NCBI RefSeq assembly: GCF_001423495.1
Contig: NZ_LMOG01000012.1
Location: 237,884-301,883 of the forward strand
Direction of reading: 5' to 3'
Source: Xanthomonas sp. Leaf131
GTDB taxonomy: Bacteria > Pseudomonadota > Gammaproteobacteria > Xanthomonadales > Xanthomonadaceae
Length of the DNA: 64,000 nucleotides
Each line of letters starts with the position of its first letter. Position 1 is the first letter of the stretch. Under the pieces are notes generated by a model. That model saw nothing but the letters and a program-made list of their open reading frames with translations, did not search any database and was not told the origin of the DNA. Shown piece after piece: positions 28,901-35,796 of the stretch. A program made the position numbers and the translations under genes.

Positions 28901-30464
28901 TCTGGTGCGCAAGGTGCAGACCAGCAACGGCAAGGCGTTGGTGCTGCGCTACGACTACACCGTCGGCGGCCAGTTGCGCCGCATGACGTATCCTGATGGG
29001 GCGGTGGTCGATTACGTGCGCAACGCGCGAGGCCAGACCACCGAGGTCGGCGTGACCCCTGCCGGCGGCAGCCGGCAGGTGCTGCTGGGCAACGCCAGCT
29101 ACTACCCATTCGGCCCGGCCGCCAGCTGGACCTACGGCAATGGCCGCACCCTCGCCCGCCGCTACGATCTGGACTACCGCCCGCAGGCGATTCAGGACAC
29201 CCGCCCGGGCGGGCTGGAAGTCGGCTTCGGCTTCGACCCGGCCGGCAACCTCACCGCACTGACTCCAGCCGGCAATCCAACGCCCGAGATCGGCCTGGGC
29301 TACGACGCCCTGGGCCGCCTGACCGGCCTCAAGGACGGCCGCACCGGCACCCTGATCGACGGCTACAGCTATGACGCCACCGGCAACCGCCTCAGCGCCA
29401 AGGTCGGCACGGCCACGCAAATCTATAGCTATCCGACCGACAGCCACCGCCTCAGCGCCGTGGCCGGCGTGGCCCGCAGTTACGATGCCGCCGGCAACAC
29501 CACCGCCATCGGCGGCACCGCGCGCCAGTACACCTACGACACCACCGGCCGCATGACCCAGGCCCGCCGCGCCGGCGCGGTGACCATGAACTACCGCTAC
29601 AACGGCCGTGGCGAGCAGGTGCGCCGCTTCCTCGGCACCACCAACACCTACACGCTCTATGACGAAGCCGGCCACTGGCTGGGCGACTACGACAGCAACG
29701 GCGCGGCCAAGCAACAGGCGATCTGGCTGGACGATCTACCGGTCGGCCTGCTGGCCAATGCCAACACGCTGCACTACATCGAACCCGACCACCTGGGCAG
29801 CCCACGCGTGGTGATCGACCCAACCCGCGATGTGGCAGTGTGGACGTGGAGCTTGAAGGGCGAAGCCTTCGGCAACACCGCGCCGAATCAGGATCCTGAT
29901 GGCGATGGTGCTGCGCTGATGTTGGATATGCGGTTTCCGGGGCAGCGGTACGACGCAGCGAGTGGATTCAATCAAAACTACTTCAGAGATTACGAATCTT
30001 ATACTGGCCGCTATGTCGAATCAGATCCTACTGGCCTTAATGGCGGCATTAGTACGTATTCCTATGTAAGCTCTGATCCCTACAATTTCGTCGACATATA
30101 CGGACTTGAAATTGTTTTACCGTGGCTGGCACCCACCCTAGCAAGACCAGCGGTGCTACCCCGCCCTATCGCTACGCCGCTCGATTCTGCAGCCCCAATT
30201 CCCTGGAGTGGACAGGAAGATCCGAATGGCGAGTATTGCCGAAGCCTTGCGAGGAAAATTGAGAATACTAGCCAAGAAATTTATGGAAAGAGGTACCCTG
30301 ATCTACTTTCAAATCCCGCCGGCCTCCCCTGGCGGATCGGGCCTGGCGAAGCACTAAAAGACACGGTTAGGGGTCATGAAAAACTACTAAATAGAAGGCT
30401 TGGCGAACTTCGAAAGTTGGAAAATGAATATTCTCGTAAATGCCAAAGATGGGCATGCCTGTGA
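25998..30464 (+). CDS. Sec-exported RHS-repeat polymorphic toxin
   Basis: A 1488-residue protein. The N-terminus is a signal peptide ending AYA (about residue 40), so export by Sec and not by a PAAR/VgrG-tipped type VI route. After a Cys-rich linker comes NPANVFTGAKLETAVDY, typical of the region that opens an RHS/YD core, then many YD repeats (for example YDAAHRLTDITDNAGN). The core ends at SDPTGLNGGISTYSYV; DPTGL is residues 1343-1347. About 141 residues remain, and this tip is AT-rich compared with the core. It contains PWRIGPGEALKDTVRGHEKLL and NEYSRKCQRWACL. I do not recognise the tip domain. ATG chosen after CACGGAGAG; the frame extends 23 codons further upstream without a clear start. 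Confidence 0.88.
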   Translation: MKDLAQRMPRRSLGGSWLGFLLAIVVTCCSVIQTIPDAYAWDSAVCNAGTNLCDQGQAYLNALREGNGYPCDINWINLHSSKVNDLAYDSRYQAVADCLRPTDNFLGVTILSESFYVSKCSARQTFTPAASSTGKVCQQGCEYTVGSNGSQPVATPNGAVCASPPPIDPGKNNGCCDATTGPTTAGNPANVFTGAKLETAVDYRAPVGHLELVRYYSSAAGLQPTTVLGTAWRHSYARALTMVDATSVVLSRPNGNFYTFKKSANGTWTPDWDVREVLTELLNNGVRSGWQVTTADDTQETFGPDGKLTGMTYPDGERLTLTYAGAQLQSVRDLRGRQIVFAYQASRVAQATLPDGATLGYGYDTQGRLSSVALQAAGASTSSTVASYGYGDSRFPDALTTHRDAQGQVYASWSYDAQKRVTRSVHGNPAGAIDQFTIAYAGTASTVTTPSGNTITRTGLSKLGQAKVVAVQGLCPECTSASFQSRSYDGNGYPDLEVDFAGVSTDWTYNYRGLLTSKIDAANDTAGRKRTVQTDWHASLRQPVDRRSYDAANALVARTTWTYNARGQALTISQLDPAGSPSRVVTQRYCEEADIATGTCPLAGVLLSSDGPRSDIADSTSYSYYLSDDASCAATPATCAHRKGDLQKITNALGQTTEYLAYDGAGRPLSIKDANGIVTDYTYHPRGWLTATKVRGADASSEADDRITRIDYWPTGLVKQVTQPDGAFTAFTYDAAHRLTDITDNAGNTVHYTLDNTGNRVKEDTKDAAGTLKRTLSRVYNQLGQLKTQATAGSDPTDFEYDANGNATKVTDALATATQSEYDPLNRLSRTLQDVAGIKAGTTFDYDALDNLTKVTDPKGLDTKYEYNGFGDLVKLTSPDTGTTTYTYDSAGNRATQTDARGNTTAYGYDALNRLTKVSYPTSGLNVTYTHDVTQTACTSGETFSIGRLTKMQDGGAITQYCYNRFGDLVRKVQTSNGKALVLRYDYTVGGQLRRMTYPDGAVVDYVRNARGQTTEVGVTPAGGSRQVLLGNASYYPFGPAASWTYGNGRTLARRYDLDYRPQAIQDTRPGGLEVGFGFDPAGNLTALTPAGNPTPEIGLGYDALGRLTGLKDGRTGTLIDGYSYDATGNRLSAKVGTATQIYSYPTDSHRLSAVAGVARSYDAAGNTTAIGGTARQYTYDTTGRMTQARRAGAVTMNYRYNGRGEQVRRFLGTTNTYTLYDEAGHWLGDYDSNGAAKQQAIWLDDLPVGLLANANTLHYIEPDHLGSPRVVIDPTRDVAVWTWSLKGEAFGNTAPNQDPDGDGAALMLDMRFPGQRYDAASGFNQNYFRDYESYTGRYVESDPTGLNGGISTYSYVSSDPYNFVDIYGLEIVLPWLAPTLARPAVLPRPIATPLDSAAPIPWSGQEDPNGEYCRSLARKIENTSQEIYGKRYPDLLSNPAGLPWRIGPGEALKDTVRGHEKLLNRRLGELRKLENEYSRKCQRWACL

Positions 30465-30474
30465 TCAATAAAAA

Positions 30475-30783
30475 ATGAAGAAAAATAGAAGTGAGGCTGC
30501 CCGTGCCATTGGAAAACTAATATCCTCCATTCAAAAAGAATGGGGGGATGAGCTCGGCTGCGGCAATGCCGAGATTACAGAGAATGTAATGGGAGCGGCA
30601 CACAACCTCTTACAAGCAGAGACATCAGGTAAATTGCTTGAGGAGTTGGCACAATTGAACGTGCGTCAATATCTCGGGGATTTATGGGTTCAATCTCACC
30701 CTAGCGTCAAGCCGGCAATCACTGCAATAGAAAATGCCATAAATAAAATCAACTCATCGCAGAGCACCAGAGGTCAAGGTTAA
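30475..30783 (+). CDS. Candidate immunity protein for the RHS toxin tip
   Basis: A 102-residue, AT-rich, soluble and probably all-helical protein starting MKKNRSEAARAIGKLISSIQ. It begins ten bases after the RHS stop, in the same orientation, and has a codon composition like the toxin tip and unlike the surrounding genes. This is the standard position and character of the cognate immunity gene in polymorphic toxin loci. No known immunity family was recognised, so the call is by context. Confidence 0.65.
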   Translation: MKKNRSEAARAIGKLISSIQKEWGDELGCGNAEITENVMGAAHNLLQAETSGKLLEELAQLNVRQYLGDLWVQSHPSVKPAITAIENAINKINSSQSTRGQG

Positions 30784-30960
30784 TTAGCGATTCTGACTAA
30801 AACACTCCTCGCAAATAAACCGAATTACTTTTAATTCCGGAGTTACGCGTAAATTTCTAGCGATGACACTCACACTACTGAAATCTTTATTCGGGGGCAG
30901 TTGACATCCCAAGCAACCAGTAGCAATCTCCACCTCAAGGAGCGTAGAAACTCCTCTCAT
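30784..30960 (-). CDS. Convergent CxxC/CxxC micro-protein
   Basis: A 58-residue reading frame on the minus strand, starting ATG after GGAGGTGGGTACCGCT and ending one base from the immunity gene stop. It contains GCLGCQLPP and FICEECFSQNR, two CxxC pairs about 30 residues apart that could hold a zinc ion. Whether it is expressed is unknown; the good ribosome binding site and paired Cys argue for a real gene, while its size argues for caution. Confidence 0.4.
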   Translation of the reverse strand: MRGVSTLLEVEIATGCLGCQLPPNKDFSSVSVIARNLRVTPELKVIRFICEECFSQNR

Positions 30961-30966
30961 AGCGGT

Positions 30967-30996
30967 ACCCACCTCCGTCAAACCGGTGGGTTTTTT
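30967..30996 (+). terminator. Terminator of the RHS-immunity operon
   Basis: ACCCACC and GGTGGGT form a 7-bp stem across an 11-base loop, followed by a T run. It lies about 185 bases after the immunity gene and directly before the symE leader region. Confidence 0.65.
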
Positions 30997-31033
30997 GTGC
31001 CTGCCTGCAGGCGCAAGCCGACGCGATGCCTGC

Positions 31034-31133
31034 GTCGGGAGGGCGGCTAATACAACACTCCTTCGGGAGGAATACGCCCGCCGGCTATGAGCGGTTTCTA
31101 ACCTCCCGACATCCCGTCGCCGGCCGGCGACGG
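31034..31133 (+). ncRNA. Highly structured leader RNA (or antisense RNA) upstream of symE
   Basis: GTCGGGAGG (31034-31042) pairs perfectly with CCTCCCGAC (31102-31110). Within it, CTCC-TTCG-GGAG (31058-31069) makes a UUCG tetraloop hairpin; GGGCG/CGCCC (31041-31045 and 31075-31079) gives an alternative or extended helix. Directly after the closing stem lies a 20-base perfect palindrome, CCGTCGCCGG-CCGGCGACGG (31114-31133). The whole block ends just before the ribosome binding site of the leader peptide. Nothing proves which strand is made; E. coli symE is controlled by the antisense RNA SymR, so either strand is possible. Confidence 0.6.
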
Positions 31134-31159
31134 TGCCTGTTCTTTAAGGAGGCGTTGTC

Positions 31160-31231
31160 ATGGCAAATGTATCGATAGTGCAGGTTGGTGGGCGGCGTCG
31201 CCCCATGGTGCTGACGGAGGTGAGGCGATGA
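31160..31231 (+). CDS. 23-residue leader peptide coupled to symE
   Basis: ATG at 31160 follows AAGGAGG with seven bases spacing, an ideal ribosome binding site. The peptide is MANVSIVQVGGRRRPMVLTE followed by VRR. Its TGA stop overlaps the symE ATG (ATGA), and symE has no comparable binding site of its own, so symE translation very likely depends on translation of this peptide. Confidence 0.6.
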   Translation: MANVSIVQVGGRRRPMVLTEVRR

Positions 31232-31629
31232 GCCGGGCGCGGTCTCCAACCTCGAAGCGGTCCAAGCCGGATGCCAAACGCACCGCTATCGCCAAGCAGC
31301 CTGAGCGAGCGATCGATGCACAGCCCGTGCGGCTGGTTCCATCGCCCACGTTCGATGTGGACAACCTCGACTTCGACCGTCGCCCCAAGCGTCGCGTGGA
31401 CGATCTGCCGCCGCGCCCACCCCGCAAGGCGCGCACGCCCACGCGCTGCACGGTGGGCTATGCGTTCTACGAGGCGGAGCCGGGCCGGCCACAGAGCCAG
31501 CGCATCCCGAGCGTGCGCTTGCGCGGGCTATGGCTGGAGCAGTTGGGGTTTGCGGTTGGCTGCAAGTTGCAGATCACTGCGCGCGAGGGCGAGTTGGTGG
31601 TGACGGTGGTGCGCGTTCCTTCGCAGTGA
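31228..31629 (+). CDS. symE: SymE-like toxin
   Basis: A 133-residue basic protein. The first 70 residues are Lys/Arg/Pro-rich and probably unstructured. The SymE core lies at about residues 70-130: CTVGYAFYEAEPGRPQSQ, then PSVRLRGLWLEQLGFAVG and LVVTVV. The pattern of x-P-x-x-x-L-x-G-x-W-L-x-x-x-G-F-x-x-G is characteristic of SymE, an SOS-linked type I toxin with an AbrB-like fold in E. coli. SymE genes next to RHS loci are frequent. Start fixed by the ATGA overlap with the leader peptide. Confidence 0.8.
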   Translation: MSRARSPTSKRSKPDAKRTAIAKQPERAIDAQPVRLVPSPTFDVDNLDFDRRPKRRVDDLPPRPPRKARTPTRCTVGYAFYEAEPGRPQSQRIPSVRLRGLWLEQLGFAVGCKLQITAREGELVVTVVRVPSQ

Positions 31630-31671
31630 GCAGGTGGTGGGCGCTCGCTGGCTAGCGCACCAGTCCGTTAG

Positions 31672-31726
31672 CATCAAAATATTGACGTTATATATTAAAT
31701 TTATTTAAAAACATCAAAATGTTGAC
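31672..31726 (+). repeat. Two 15-base direct repeats upstream of hipBA
   Basis: CATCAAAATATTGAC (31672-31686) and CATCAAAATGTTGAC (31712-31726) differ at one base and are 40 bases apart, about four helical turns, on the same face of the helix. They lie in an AT-rich stretch directly upstream of the hipBA promoter. Likely binding sites for HipB or another regulator. Confidence 0.55.
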
Positions 31727-31759
31727 TCCACCGCGGGAATTCCATAGAGTGGAATTCCC
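31722..31759 (+). promoter_or_regulatory. hipBA promoter embedded in a perfect inverted repeat
   Basis: TTGACT (31722-31727), 17-base spacer, then TAGAGT (31745-31750) as -10. The -10 occupies the centre of GGGAATTCCA-TAGAG-TGGAATTCCC (31735-31759), a perfect 10-bp inverted repeat. Binding of HipB dimers here would cover the polymerase site, giving autorepression. Confidence 0.7.
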
Positions 31760-31773
31760 TACCTGGACTTTCC

Positions 31774-32079
31774 ATGAAATTCAGCCTAGCCAGTCCCCAG
31801 GAAATCGGAAACGAGCTTGCCCAGCGGATCCGGCTGGCCCGTGTGGCGCGTCGCATGACACAGCCAGAATTGGCAGAGCGTGCTGGCGTCTCGGTAGGGA
31901 CGATTCGCAATCTTGAACGAACAGGCGACTGTGCCTTCAGCACGATCATCAAGGTCGCCCAAGTCCTGCGCCTGGAGCGTGGATTTGAAGACCTGTTCAA
32001 GATGGGCGTGCAGTCCATCGATGAGTTGATCCAGATGAACCGCGCCAGCGACATCGTGCGCCGACACTCCGGCAGGTAG
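31774..32079 (+). CDS. hipB: HipB-like antitoxin (XRE-family DNA-binding protein)
   Basis: A 101-residue protein with a Cro/C1-type HTH: LAQRIRLARVARRMTQPELA, then RAGVSVGTIRNLERTG at about residues 15-55. It starts 15 bases after the inverted repeat that forms its operator and ends seven bases before hipA. By family knowledge it binds HipA and represses the operon. Confidence 0.9.
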   Translation: MKFSLASPQEIGNELAQRIRLARVARRMTQPELAERAGVSVGTIRNLERTGDCAFSTIIKVAQVLRLERGFEDLFKMGVQSIDELIQMNRASDIVRRHSGR

Positions 32080-32086
32080 GTAACAG

Positions 32087-33316
32087 ATGGCGTTGAGGCT
32101 GCTGGATGTCATCTACGCGGGCTGGGGCGAACAGTGGCCACTGGGGCGATTGGCCGACGATGGTCAGCACTTGCTGTTCGAATACTCGACGCAGGCGCTT
32201 GAGCAAGGCTTGGAGCTATCGCCTGGCCTGCCGTTGCAGACTCACGCGTTCCAGGGTTTCGCAACGCACCAGTTTCGTCTGCCAGGTTTGATGGCCGACG
32301 CATTGCCGGATGGATGGGGCTTGCTGATCATGGATCGGCTGTTCCGCAAACACGGGCTTGACCCACATACCCTCTCTCCTTTGGATCGCCTGGCCTTCAT
32401 TGGCGATCGGGCAATGGGCGCGCTGAGCTTCAAGCCGCATTCCGACCTGGATCTAGACAATGATGATCTGAGCTTGCTCCAGCTTGCAGATCAGGTGCAG
32501 GAGGTGATCCACGACAAGGAGGCGTCGGCATTGGCGACGCTGGCTCGGCTGGGTGGGTCGCCCCATGGTGCGCGGCCCAAAGTGCTGGTCTACTTCGATC
32601 CCCACGGCAGTGTGGTCAGCACCCGGCCGCTGGAAAACGGCGAACCCTGGCTGGTCAAATTCCAGGCGGGGAATGAGCACCCGGAGGTGTGCGCTATCGA
32701 AATGCTCTATGCCGATTTGGCGAGAGCTTGTGGCATCGAAATGCCAAGCACGCACCTGTTCGAGCTTGACGGAAAACTCTCGGCTTTCGGAATCAAGCGC
32801 TTCGACCGTGAGGCTGGTTTGCGTGTGCCCATTCTGACGCTGGCAGGGGCGGCGGACCTGAACTTCCGCGTGCCGGAGATTGACTATGCAGGGTTTTTGC
32901 GTATGACGCGGCGTATCACTGGCAGCCAGGTCGAAGTGGACAAGGCGTTTCACCGGGCGGTGTTCAATGTTGCATTCCACAATCGCGACGACCACAGTAA
33001 AAACGTCTCGTATCGCCTGGACAAACACCGAAACTGGAAGCTGTCGCCCGCCTATGACCTCACTTTCAGCCAAGGGCCCGGCGGCGAGCACCATATGGAC
33101 GTCTACGGTGAAGGAAGGGCGATCAGGCGCTCCCACCTGCTCCGGCTTGCCAAGGAAGAAGGCGTCAAATCCAAGATCGCCAACGCCCTGATCGACGAGA
33201 CACGTGAAGTCGCCGAACAATTTGCTCAGATCGCCTCACAGTACCCGATTCGCAAGGCGACACGTTTGGAGTTGACCGGCCTGATTGCCGCAAATGTGGC
33301 CCGCCTGGCGTTGTAA
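32087..33316 (+). CDS. hipA: HipA-family serine/threonine kinase toxin
   Basis: A 409-residue kinase. Key parts: N-terminal HipA domain; P-loop-like ARLGGSPHGARPK (153-165); ATP-binding Lys191 (PWLVKFQAG); catalytic loop HNRDDHSKNVSYR (298-310) with Asp302; metal-binding SPAYDLTFS with Asp324. E. coli HipA phosphorylates glutamyl-tRNA synthetase and stalls translation; other relatives differ in target. All catalytic residues appear intact, so it should be active, held in check by the upstream HipB. Here the activation loop region reads SLGGSPHGA-like. Confidence 0.9.
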   Translation: MALRLLDVIYAGWGEQWPLGRLADDGQHLLFEYSTQALEQGLELSPGLPLQTHAFQGFATHQFRLPGLMADALPDGWGLLIMDRLFRKHGLDPHTLSPLDRLAFIGDRAMGALSFKPHSDLDLDNDDLSLLQLADQVQEVIHDKEASALATLARLGGSPHGARPKVLVYFDPHGSVVSTRPLENGEPWLVKFQAGNEHPEVCAIEMLYADLARACGIEMPSTHLFELDGKLSAFGIKRFDREAGLRVPILTLAGAADLNFRVPEIDYAGFLRMTRRITGSQVEVDKAFHRAVFNVAFHNRDDHSKNVSYRLDKHRNWKLSPAYDLTFSQGPGGEHHMDVYGEGRAIRRSHLLRLAKEEGVKSKIANALIDETREVAEQFAQIASQYPIRKATRLELTGLIAANVARLAL

Positions 33317-33349
33317 GCACCACGCGAAATCTACGCATTGGCATCGAGC

Positions 33350-33445
33350 GCGATCGCTATGGAACCCGCGCATGGGCGCCTGCGCCGCACCATGCCGGTA
33401 AAGCCCTCGCGCACGCGTGCGCTCCTACAAAAAGCGCGGGTGGTT
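33350..33445. repeat. Intergenic palindromic repeat
   Basis: Contains the perfect palindrome GCGCACGCGTGCGC (33409-33422) followed by TCCTACAAAAAGCGCG. GC-rich palindromes with a flanking TCCTACA are frequent between Xanthomonas genes. It fills most of the 131 bases between hipA and colS and may limit transcription. Confidence 0.5.
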
Positions 33446-33447
33446 GG

Positions 33448-34782
33448 TTAGCGATGGAACGCCAGTGTTGCGATGACGCCGCGCTCCTGGCCTGGGCGCA
33501 CGCTGACGCGCCAGCCGTATAGGTCGCACAGCCGGCTGACGATCGACAGGCCGATGCCGCCGCCTTGCGAGTGGCCGGCGTGGGTGCCACGGTAGCCGCG
33601 CTGGAACAGTTTGGCGGCGTCTTCCTCGCTCAGGCCGGGGCCGGAGTCGATGACTTCCACACAGTCGCCGCGCACACGCACGCGCACCTGGCCGTCCTGG
33701 GTGTACTTGACCGCGTTGCCGATCAGGTTGCCCAGCGCCACCGACAAGGCGGATTCGGGCGCGTCGATGACCAGGTCGCGTTCGCCTTCGATCAACAATT
33801 CCAGCGGTTTGCCGCCGAGCTGGGCACGGTGCGCGTCGATCAGTTGTTCGGCGACCTTGGCAACATTGCTGCTGCCCTGCCCGCGTTCGTTGCGCGAGAG
33901 CAGCAGCAACGAGCCGATCAGATCGCTGCACTGCAGTTCGGCGCGCTGGATGCGTTGCAGGCGTTGCAGCATCTTGTCGTCGAGATTGGGCTTGCTGAGC
34001 AGCAGTTCGGTGGCGCCGCGAATCACCGCCAGCGGGGTGCGCAGTTCGTGGCTGACGTCGGCATTGAATTCGCGGTCGCGCTGCACCACTTCGGTGAGGC
34101 GGGCCGAGTAATCGTCCAGCGCTTCGGCGAGCTGGCCCACCTCGTCGTCCGGAAAGTGCGCTGCCAATGGCTTGGGCTCGCTGGTACCGCCACGGTAGGC
34201 ACGCAGGCGCGCGGCCAGATCCGAGACCGGGCGCATGACTTTGGAGGCGGACCACCAGCCGATCACCAACGAAAACCCGCTGAACACCAGCACCGAGAGC
34301 ATCAGCGTGCGCTTGAGCTGGATCTCGCCCTTGAGGGTCTGCGTCATGTCGTAAGCGAGGAAGAACCACTCGCTCGGCGTCTTGCGCACCGCCAGCTTGT
34401 ACGAGTAGGCGTTACCGCCCTCGTCCACGCCGGAGATGGTGTGGATGCCGTCGGGCAGTTGGTACCACTCCGGCTGTTCCAGCCGCAGCGCATCGAACTT
34501 GTCGCTCTTGACCACGCGCCCGCGCATCTGCTGCACCGGCAGGTCGGGGTTGCGCAGCGGGTCGGAATAGAAGCGCTGCGCGAAGGCGTCGATGTTGCGG
34601 TTCATCACATCTTCGACCAACTGGTTTTCCACGCGCGAGCGCGCCCAGTTGGTGGCGAAGGCGAACAATGTAGTCAGGCAGAAGCCCAACAACACGAACG
34701 ACAGAATGATGCGGCTGCGCAGACGCCGCCGGTAGCGGCCACGCCTGCGCGCGGGCCGCGCGCCGTTATTGCTTTCAGGCAT
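33448..34782 (-). CDS. colS: Sensor histidine kinase, ColS-like
   Basis: A 444-residue membrane kinase with two transmembrane helices (residues 24-45 and 158-178) bounding a periplasmic sensor domain of about 110 residues. That domain contains RLEQPEWYQL, an ExxE motif (Glu102, Glu105) as used by ColS of Pseudomonas putida to sense metals. HAMP region at about 180-235; phospho-acceptor VSHELRTPLAVIRGA (His245); G box GGGIGLSIVSRL. Overlaps the response regulator by 8 bases. Symbol given because the partner closely resembles ColR. Confidence 0.8.
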   Translation of the reverse strand: MPESNNGARPARRRGRYRRRLRSRIILSFVLLGFCLTTLFAFATNWARSRVENQLVEDVMNRNIDAFAQRFYSDPLRNPDLPVQQMRGRVVKSDKFDALRLEQPEWYQLPDGIHTISGVDEGGNAYSYKLAVRKTPSEWFFLAYDMTQTLKGEIQLKRTLMLSVLVFSGFSLVIGWWSASKVMRPVSDLAARLRAYRGGTSEPKPLAAHFPDDEVGQLAEALDDYSARLTEVVQRDREFNADVSHELRTPLAVIRGATELLLSKPNLDDKMLQRLQRIQRAELQCSDLIGSLLLLSRNERGQGSSNVAKVAEQLIDAHRAQLGGKPLELLIEGERDLVIDAPESALSVALGNLIGNAVKYTQDGQVRVRVRGDCVEVIDSGPGLSEEDAAKLFQRGYRGTHAGHSQGGGIGLSIVSRLCDLYGWRVSVRPGQERGVIATLAFHR

Positions 34783-35452
34783 CGGGCGAGGCGATGCGGT
34801 AACCGATACCGTGACGGGTCTGGATCATCGGCACGTCGAAGGGCTTGTCGACCACCGCACGCAGGCCGTGGATATGCACGCGTAGCGAGTCCGAATCGGG
34901 CAGTTCTTCGCCCCAGACGCGCGTTTCCAGCTCCTGGCGGGTGACCACGGCCGGCGAGGCTTCCATCAGCGACTGCAGGATCTTCAATGCGGTGGGGTTG
35001 AGCTGCAGCAGCTTGCCGCGGCGACGCACTTCCAGCGTGTCCAGGTTGTATTCCAGATCGCCGGTTTCCAGCACGCGGGTGTGCACGCCCTTGCCGCGAC
35101 GCGAGAGTGCGTTGAGCCGCACTTCCACTTCCTGCAGCGCGAACGGCTTGATCAGATAGTCGTCGGCGCCGGAGTCGAAGCCGGCCAGCTTGTTGTCCAG
35201 CGAATCGCGGGCGGTGAGCATCAGTACCGGGGTCTGCTTGCGCGCTTCGTTACGCAGCTTGCGACACACCTCGATGCCATCCATGCCGGGTAGGTTGAGG
35301 TCGAGCACGATGGCGTCGAACTCATGCACCACGGCAAGGTGCAGGCCGGTGACGCCGTCGGCGGCGAAATCCACCGTGTGGCCACGGTCTTCCAGATAGT
35401 CGCCCAGGTTGGCGGCGATATCGCTGTTGTCTTCAATTACTAGAATGCGCAC
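34775..35452 (-). CDS. colR: OmpR-family response regulator, ColR-like
   Basis: A 225-residue regulator with the receiver domain (phospho-Asp51 in IVLDLNLPGMDG; Lys in LIKPFAL) and a winged helix DNA-binding domain (SDSLRVHIHGLRAVVDKPF, then IQTRHGIGYRI). The sequence is strongly reminiscent of ColR: GDLEYNLDTLEVRRRGK and WGEELPDSDSLR. In Xanthomonas, ColRS affects virulence and membrane stress responses. First gene of the colR-colS operon. Confidence 0.85.
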   Translation of the reverse strand: MRILVIEDNSDIAANLGDYLEDRGHTVDFAADGVTGLHLAVVHEFDAIVLDLNLPGMDGIEVCRKLRNEARKQTPVLMLTARDSLDNKLAGFDSGADDYLIKPFALQEVEVRLNALSRRGKGVHTRVLETGDLEYNLDTLEVRRRGKLLQLNPTALKILQSLMEASPAVVTRQELETRVWGEELPDSDSLRVHIHGLRAVVDKPFDVPMIQTRHGIGYRIASPDA

Positions 35453-35650
35453 TGGAACCTCATTGTTGGGTCGTGTACCCGGCTGCGGGTAGCAAGGTGC
35501 CGTTGCAGCCGCGCGGTCGTCTTGGTTGTTTCAGCAGTTGGCGCCATTCGGCCGCCGAACGTACTGCGTGATGCTCAGCGTTGCTGGTCGTTCCGTCGCT
35601 GATTGAGTAAGGAAATGTAGACGTGAACCCCAATCCCGGCAAGCCATCAC

Positions 35651-35683
35651 AAAAAGGCCCAGGTGCCGCGAAGCACCCGGGCC
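35651..35683 (-). terminator. Terminator of rimK
   Basis: GGCCC(A)GGTGC-CGCGAA-GCACC(C)GGGCC forms a 10-bp stem with one mismatch, bordered by A runs on both sides; read on the minus strand the hairpin is followed by TTTTT. It lies about 115 bases after the rimK stop, inside a 344-base gap to colR that otherwise shows only AT-rich sequence. Confidence 0.75.
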
Positions 35684-35796
35684 AAAAATGCATCCCGATC
35701 ACCGTCACTGCCGAGAGCGGAGCTACGGTTGGGAGAGGCTAGCGGGGCAAGGATTAGGGTTTCGTTAATTTTTTGATAAAAACGTTAACAACCCGA

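Noticed and set aside
27348..29714. 788-codon open frame antisense to the RHS gene
   Set aside because: It mirrors the GC-rich repeats of the RHS core; composition is Ala/Val/Gly rich with no domain, and the RHS frame is clearly the coding one.
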